The notes under the pieces are model-generated. The model saw only the letters and a program-made list of their open reading frames with translations, was not told the DNA's origin and ran no database searches. A program made the translations under genes and the position numbers. From the NCBI GenBank assembly GCA_016296655.1, contig JAEDIW010000079.1, positions 1 through 6,580 of the forward strand: DNA of 6,580 nt, in the 5' to 3' direction. Below are positions 1 through 3,519 of this stretch, in pieces. This stretch comes from Treponema sp. (lineage in GTDB: Bacteria > Spirochaetota > Spirochaetia > Treponematales > Treponemataceae). Every line of letters starts with the position of its first letter. Position 1 is the first letter of the stretch.

Positions 1-43
1 GAAAACTCCAAACGAGGTTGTTGCTTAAACTGTCCTAAAATTT

Positions 44-61
44 GGGGTCAGTTCAGTCCCC
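44..61. repeat. Short GGGG/CCCC inverted repeat downstream of the regulator gene
   Basis: GGGG at 44-47 and CCCC at 58-61 can pair around a 10-nt loop, just past the regulator's TAG stop at 66-68. Read on the minus strand, the second arm is followed by AAATTTT, so it could be a weak transcription terminator for the regulator. The stem is only 4 bp and the T-run is poor, so this is tentative. I see nothing else in positions 1-65. Confidence 0.25.
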
Positions 62-65
62 TTTT

Positions 66-419
66 CTACACCCTTTCTTTTTTGATTTTATCCAATGTCC
101 TATTAAAGCTTAAACGGATTTCTTCTACAATCTCATCTGTCATTTTTGAGCGGATTCTTTCATTTTCGGGAGTTTCTTCTATTATAACAGGCTCCTGGTT
201 CTGCGGTATAAAAAGCTGGTAGACTTCAACGCCCAGGGCTGAGGCGATTTTTGAAAGGGAGACTTCACCCGGCCATCTTCTTTTGCCCTCAAAAAAATTG
301 ACTGCTTGTACAGACAGTTCTGATTCTTCTGCTAGTTTTTCCTGAGTCCAGCACTTTTCTTTTCTATATTTTTTTATATTAGTTGAAAGTACTTCTAATA
401 TTTCCGCCCCTGTCATCAT
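66..419 (-). CDS. XRE-family helix-turn-helix transcriptional regulator, putative R-M controller
   Basis: This 117-aa protein has an XRE/Cro-type DNA-binding domain at about residues 10-70. Recognisable parts are NIKKYRKEKCWTQEKLAEES (first two helices), LSVQAVNFFEGKRRWP (recognition helix and following turn) and LSKIASALGVEVYQLF (closing helices). A charged 45-residue tail follows with no recognised domain. The gene diverges from the methylase gene at 533 across a 113-bp gap with dyad operators, the usual arrangement of restriction-modification controller proteins or local repressors. Two ATG codons in tandem (419-417 and 416-414) open the frame. No Shine-Dalgarno sequence precedes them, and an operator dyad lies only 4 nt upstream, so the message may be nearly leaderless. 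Its DNA-binding role is well supported. That it controls this particular locus is inferred from position. Confidence 0.85.
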   Translation of the reverse strand: MMTGAEILEVLSTNIKKYRKEKCWTQEKLAEESELSVQAVNFFEGKRRWPGEVSLSKIASALGVEVYQLFIPQNQEPVIIEETPENERIRSKMTDEIVEEIRLSFNRTLDKIKKERV

Positions 420-433
420 ATCTACATTTTGTA

Positions 434-475
434 AGTATAATCATGAAATATACAGTTACACTTTGTAAAATTATA
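434..475 (-). promoter_or_regulatory. Candidate promoter(s) for the regulator gene
   Basis: On the minus strand there are two possible -10 boxes. TATACT (439-434) would start RNA only a few bases before the ATG at 419. TATAAT (475-470) would give a leader of about 44 nt. Neither has a good -35 at standard spacing (best: TGTAAC 15 bp before TATACT; TTCTAC 17 bp before TATAAT). An activator, or the regulator itself, may therefore be needed. Which box is used cannot be decided from sequence. Confidence 0.35.
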
Positions 476-484
476 TGATATACT
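455..484 (+). promoter_or_regulatory. Predicted promoter of the methylase genes
   Basis: GTTACA (455-460, 4 of 6 to TTGACA) and TATACT (479-484, 5 of 6 to TATAAT) are 18 bp apart, predicting a start near 491 and a leader of about 40 nt before the TTG at 533. Dyad 2 covers the -35 and dyad 3 lies immediately after the -10, so bound regulator should affect transcription directly. Confidence 0.45.
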
Positions 485-532
485 TACAGAATGTAGAAAA
501 ATGACAAAGCAACACATTTTGTAGGTATCGCA

Positions 533-1264
533 TTGAAAGAAGCAGAAAGTTCTGAATTCATAAAAAAATCTCAAATAAAATCCCGTACGCGAGTGGCAAA
601 TCATGGCGAAGTTTTTACTGCCGAGCGGGAAGTTAAGGCAATGTGCGATTTGGTTAAAGACGAATGTGAGCGAATCGAAAGCCGCTTTTTAGAGCCAGCC
701 TGCGGAAACGGAAACTTTCTTACAGAAGTTTTGGCAAGAAAACTTGAATCTGTAAAACGCATTTACGGAAAGTCAAAAAGTGACTTTGAGCAGTATTCCT
801 TTTTGGCGCTAACAAGTATTTACGGTGTTGAGCTTCTTTCTGACAATGCATCTGAATGTAGGAAAAGGCTTTTTGCCCAGTATAAAGATTTCTATGAAAA
901 GACAACAAAATCTTCCCTTCCGACAAAACTTGAAAGCGCAGTTAATTTTGTTCTTGAAAAAAACATACTCTGCGGAAACGCTCTTTCCCTTAAAAAAGTA
1001 GATGATAACCAAAAAGACACGGCAGAAGCGATTATTTTTTCTGAATGGTCATTTGTAAAGCCCGGAATGGTAAAACGCAGGGAATTCAGGCTTGATGTTC
1101 TTCTTGCAAAGGAAGACGTGCAAAAGCAAAGCTTTGATTTATTTGACGACTCGCCTTTTGGACAGGATTACTGGATGCCTGACCCCATTACAAAAGAACT
1201 GATTCCAAAGCCAATCAAAGAATATCCCATTGTTAATTTTCTTGAAGTGGAGAAAGCAGAATGA
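533..1264 (+). CDS. DNA methylase-like subunit with SAM-binding motif I but no NPPY motif
   Basis: This 243-aa protein has the N-terminal half of an N6-adenine DNA methylase. HGEVFTAEREVKAM (24-37) matches the region before the SAM pocket. RFLEPACGNGNFL (51-63) is a good motif I. IYGVELLSDN (96-105) is a motif II with acidic E100, and NILCGNAL (144-151) is motif III-like. Where N/D-PP-Y/F is expected there is AIIFSEWS (166-173), so the usual catalytic tetrapeptide is absent. No target-recognition domain is evident. The TTG start is chosen because AGGT (523-526) lies 6 nt upstream and no ATG precedes the conserved region. The stop overlaps the next gene's start as ATGA, implying translational coupling. 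It is probably a partner subunit of the following methylase. A solo function is possible but less likely. Confidence 0.75.
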   Translation: MKEAESSEFIKKSQIKSRTRVANHGEVFTAEREVKAMCDLVKDECERIESRFLEPACGNGNFLTEVLARKLESVKRIYGKSKSDFEQYSFLALTSIYGVELLSDNASECRKRLFAQYKDFYEKTTKSSLPTKLESAVNFVLEKNILCGNALSLKKVDDNQKDTAEAIIFSEWSFVKPGMVKRREFRLDVLLAKEDVQKQSFDLFDDSPFGQDYWMPDPITKELIPKPIKEYPIVNFLEVEKAE

Positions 1265-2808
1265 GCGAAGCCCGCATCATAAAAAAATCTTCTTATAACC
1301 CTGATGTTTTAAGCTGCCTTGCAAACCTTAGTAACGATGAAGTTTTTACTCCGCCAGAAGTTGCGAATGCGATGCTTGATTTGCTTCCACCAGAAATTTT
1401 CAGCGACCCGAATGCAAGATTTTTAGACCCTGCCTGTAAAAGCGGAGTCTTTTTGAGGGAAATTGCAAAACGGCTTAATGAAGGCTTAAAAGATAAAATC
1501 CCTGATTTACAGGAGCGGGTTCAGCATATTTTTACAAAGCAGCTTTACGCAATTGCAATTACAGAACTTACAAGCCTTTTAGGGCGCAGAAGCGTTTACT
1601 GTTCAAAAGACGCAGGCTCAAAATACAGCGTTGCCCACTTTGAAAGTAGTGGCGGAAATATTTTTTACAGCCCCACAAAACATCTTTGGATAAACGGAAA
1701 ATGCCTACACTGCGGCGCAAGCCAGTCTGAATACAGCGAAGAAAAACGTGCAGGACTAGAAAACCATGCCTACCAGTTCATTCACAACGCAATCCCAGGA
1801 GAAATAGAGAATATGAAATTTGATGTGATTATAGGGAATCCGCCGTATCAGATGGGTGATGGGGGAAATTCTGCAAGTGCCGCTCCAATTTATCAACTTT
1901 TTGTGGAGCAGGCGATGAAATTAAAACCTCGATTTTTAAGTTTAGTAATTCCTGCAAGATGGTATTCAGGTGGAAAAGGGTTAGATGCATTTCGCGAAAA
2001 AATGATTTCTGATAAACGAATACGAATTTTACATGATTATTTAAATGCCAGTGATTGTTTCCCTGGTGTAGAAATCAAAGGGGGGATTTGTTATTTTCTT
2101 TGGGACAGGGATAATCAAGGATTGTGTGAAATTTCTACACATCTATCCTCTGAAAATCTATCAACTCAAAAAAGGTATATGAAATTCGGAGAGAATGACG
2201 TTTTTATTCGAAGAAATGAAGCTATAAAAATCCTTGAAAAAATTCAAGAAAAAAAAGAAATGTCCTTTTCAACATTAATTAGTTCACGAAAACCTTTTGG
2301 CTTAGGAACAAACTTTGAGGGACATCTTGGAAGAAAAAAAGATGATGTGATTCTGTATCAGCATGGAGGAACAGCATTTATTAGCCCAAACGAAATTTTA
2401 AAAAATAAAGAATGGGTATCACAATCAAAACTTTATATTTCAAAAGCTTATGGAGCAAGTGATGATTGGCCACATCAGATAATAAATAAACCAATTTTGG
2501 GAATTAAAAATTCTTGTTGTACAGAAACTTATTTAGTAATTGGACCTTTTGAATCTGAATTATTAGCAAAAACTGTTATGAGTTATGTAAAGACACAATT
2601 TTTTAGGTTTTTTGTATCACTAATAAAAATATCTCAAGATGCAACACAAAAAGTCTACCAATTCGTCCCCCTGCAGGACTTTACTAAAAACAGCGACATA
2701 GACTGGTCAAAATCTGTTCCTGAAATCGACAGACAGTTGTATGCAAAATACAGCCTCACAGATGAAGAGGTTGCCTTTATTGAAAGCATGATCAGGCCTA
2801 TGGAGTAA
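1261..2808 (+). CDS. Eco57I-type N6-adenine DNA methyltransferase with specificity region
   Basis: This 515-aa protein is a gamma-type adenine methylase. NDEVFTPPEVANAML (25-39) precedes motif I, RFLDPACKSGVFL (53-65), in which a lysine replaces the second glycine of the usual PACGSG. TELTSLLGRR (101-110) follows. The catalytic motif IV is FDVIIGNPPYQ (187-197). LVIPARWY (228-235) and GGICYFLWD (274-282) match later methylase motifs. The part from about residue 285 to 465 should hold target recognition. A CxxC pair (C148, C151) with nearby histidines could form a small metal site. GGAG (1249-1252) lies 8 nt before the ATG, which overlaps the previous gene. From memory, close relatives also carry K in motif I, so this may be a family trait rather than damage. 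Base composition falls sharply over about 2100-2650. The role is sequence-specific modification in a restriction system. Confidence 0.88.
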   Translation: MSEARIIKKSSYNPDVLSCLANLSNDEVFTPPEVANAMLDLLPPEIFSDPNARFLDPACKSGVFLREIAKRLNEGLKDKIPDLQERVQHIFTKQLYAIAITELTSLLGRRSVYCSKDAGSKYSVAHFESSGGNIFYSPTKHLWINGKCLHCGASQSEYSEEKRAGLENHAYQFIHNAIPGEIENMKFDVIIGNPPYQMGDGGNSASAAPIYQLFVEQAMKLKPRFLSLVIPARWYSGGKGLDAFREKMISDKRIRILHDYLNASDCFPGVEIKGGICYFLWDRDNQGLCEISTHLSSENLSTQKRYMKFGENDVFIRRNEAIKILEKIQEKKEMSFSTLISSRKPFGLGTNFEGHLGRKKDDVILYQHGGTAFISPNEILKNKEWVSQSKLYISKAYGASDDWPHQIINKPILGIKNSCCTETYLVIGPFESELLAKTVMSYVKTQFFRFFVSLIKISQDATQKVYQFVPLQDFTKNSDIDWSKSVPEIDRQLYAKYSLTDEEVAFIESMIRPME

Positions 2809-2846
2809 AGCCACTATGCTAATCTTCAATAAACAATCTGATGCGA

Positions 2847-3116
2847 CTAGTTATTATAGTGTCTGCCACACTGCAAAATCTCCACATGCTTTTTTCCGTT
2901 CTCTTCAACGATTCTGTAGACGATACGGTTGTAATCATCAATCCGGCGGCTCCAGTAACCAGACAAATAATCTTTTAAAGGTTCTGGTTTTCCAAGCCCT
3001 GAATAACCGTTTCTGTCTATATCTTTTAAAAGATCATTCAGTTTTTTTAAAAACTTCTTGTCATTTTGAAAATATAGAAAAGCTTCCCATGCGGCATCTG
3101 TCCACATCTTGTCCAT
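2847..3116 (-). CDS. yoeB: YoeB/Txe-family toxin, ribosome-dependent mRNA interferase
   Basis: This 89-aa protein matches YoeB over its full length: W5 and W10 in the N-terminal helix, KPEPLK (43-48), LSGYWSRRIDD (51-61), RIVYRI (64-69) and a C-terminal CGRHYNN. The residues corresponding to the catalytic E46, R65 and H83 of E. coli YoeB appear to be E45, R64 and H86, so the toxin looks intact. YoeB enzymes bind the ribosomal A site and cleave mRNA during translation. The start overlaps the antitoxin stop by one base (TAATG), with GAGGT 6 nt upstream of the ATG. It is transcribed against the flanking restriction-modification genes and ends 38 bp from the methylase stop with no terminator visible between them, so its transcript may run antisense into the methylase gene. 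Confidence 0.93.
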   Translation of the reverse strand: MDKMWTDAAWEAFLYFQNDKKFLKKLNDLLKDIDRNGYSGLGKPEPLKDYLSGYWSRRIDDYNRIVYRIVEENGKKHVEILQCGRHYNN

Positions 3117-3367
3117 TACATTACCTCAGACAAGTCGTGCTTAGTAAGTTTTCCTTCTTTTGCCTGCTGCAGAGATTTTTTAAGAAATTCCTGATTTTCC
3201 TCGCTCCAGAATGGGTCTGCCTTTACCTCAAAGGGAATTCGGTTTTCCCGCAGGGCGACTTTTGCCGTCATGTTAAAAAAAGCAGAGACTGTAAGTCCTA
3301 TAGAATCACAAAATCCTTCAAAAGCTGTCTTTGTGCTGTCATCCATTCTAATGCTGACTGTTGCCAT
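3116..3367 (-). CDS. relB: RelB/DinJ-family antitoxin
   Basis: This 83-aa protein begins MATVSIRMDDSTK, the ribbon of a ribbon-helix-helix DNA-binding domain. It continues through FCDSIGLTVSAFFNMTAKVA (helices) and NRIPFEV, the standard RelB/DinJ layout. The C-terminal half (about 50-83) is charged and helical and should wrap and neutralise the toxin. An in-frame ATG two codons earlier (3373-3371) abuts the ribosome-binding site with no spacer, so the second ATG (3367-3365) is the better start. The antitoxin precedes its toxin, as usual, and the stop overlaps the toxin start. The dimer, alone or with toxin, is expected to repress the promoter upstream. YoeB is classically paired with YefM (Phd fold); here the partner is RelB/DinJ-type. 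Confidence 0.92.
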   Translation of the reverse strand: MATVSIRMDDSTKTAFEGFCDSIGLTVSAFFNMTAKVALRENRIPFEVKADPFWSEENQEFLKKSLQQAKEGKLTKHDLSEVM

Positions 3368-3373
3368 AATCAT

Positions 3374-3379
3374 ACCTCC
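3374..3379 (-). promoter_or_regulatory. Ribosome-binding site deciding the antitoxin start
   Basis: GGAGGT on the minus strand lies 6 nt before the ATG at 3367-3365 but directly touches the upstream ATG at 3373-3371. The spacing supports the shorter product. Confidence 0.75.
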
Positions 3380-3393
3380 AAAACATTAAAATC

Positions 3394-3408
3394 ACATTTA
3401 CAATGTAA
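3394..3408. promoter_or_regulatory. Palindromic operator candidate at the toxin-antitoxin promoter
   Basis: Two overlapping perfect dyads share this stretch: ACATT-N3-AATGT (3394-3406) and TTACA-A-TGTAA (3398-3408). They cover the predicted -10 of the antitoxin promoter, the place expected for autorepression by a RelB-type ribbon-helix-helix protein. The TACA/TGTA half-sites resemble those in the divergent operator array at 421-523 but with a 1-bp rather than 3-bp centre. Confidence 0.5.
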
Positions 3409-3430
3409 TACAAAGTCGCACAAATGTCAA
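3402..3430 (-). promoter_or_regulatory. Predicted promoter of the antitoxin-toxin operon
   Basis: On the minus strand a perfect TTGACA (3430-3425) is followed after 17 bp by TACATT (3407-3402, 4 of 6 to TATAAT), giving a start about 30 nt before the antitoxin ATG. The same 140-bp gap (3380-3519) must also serve the plus-strand helicase gene. TTGTCA at 3454-3459 could be a -35 for it, but I find no convincing -10 at the right distance. Confidence 0.65.
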
Positions 3431-3519
3431 ACTTATTTGAATAAATCAATACATTGTCATTTAGCAACCTCTAAAAATTGTAATTTGAGGCTGCCGTCGA
3501 GTTTAAAAGGAGCTTCTGC

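Larger units (their letters stand above)
421..523. promoter_or_regulatory. Array of four TACA-N3-TGTA dyads, candidate operators of the XRE regulator
   Basis: Four copies of an 11-bp dyad lie in the divergent gap: TACATTTTGTA (423-433), TACACTTTGTA (457-467), TACAGAATGTA (485-495) and CACATTTTGTA (513-523). Their centres are 34, 28 and 28 bp apart. Sites 1 and 3 are embedded in a 19-bp inverted repeat (421-439 and 479-497) with a single mismatch. Site 4 continues as GTAGGTAT, a near copy of the GTAAGTAT next to site 1. Site 2 overlaps the predicted -35 of the methylase promoter, site 3 its start region, site 4 its ribosome-binding site, and site 1 the regulator's start region. Binding by the adjacent XRE protein is inferred. 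Confidence 0.7.

Noticed and set aside
421..523. CRISPR array in the divergent gap
   Set aside because: The repeats are 11-19 bp, in mixed orientation and with irregular spacing, as expected for operators and not for CRISPR repeats with uniform spacers.
422..604. A 60-codon minus-strand frame over the divergent promoter region
   Set aside because: It covers the operator array and the methylase start and has an F/C/Y-rich composition with no family resemblance.
720..1012. Two minus-strand frames inside the first methylase-like gene
   Set aside because: Both are antisense to the conserved motif I and motif II coding region and have shadow-like composition.
533..2808. The two methylase-like genes as one gene split by a frameshift
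   Set aside because: Each has its own N-terminal region and its own motif I, so they are paralogous full units joined by an ATGA overlap, not halves of one protein.
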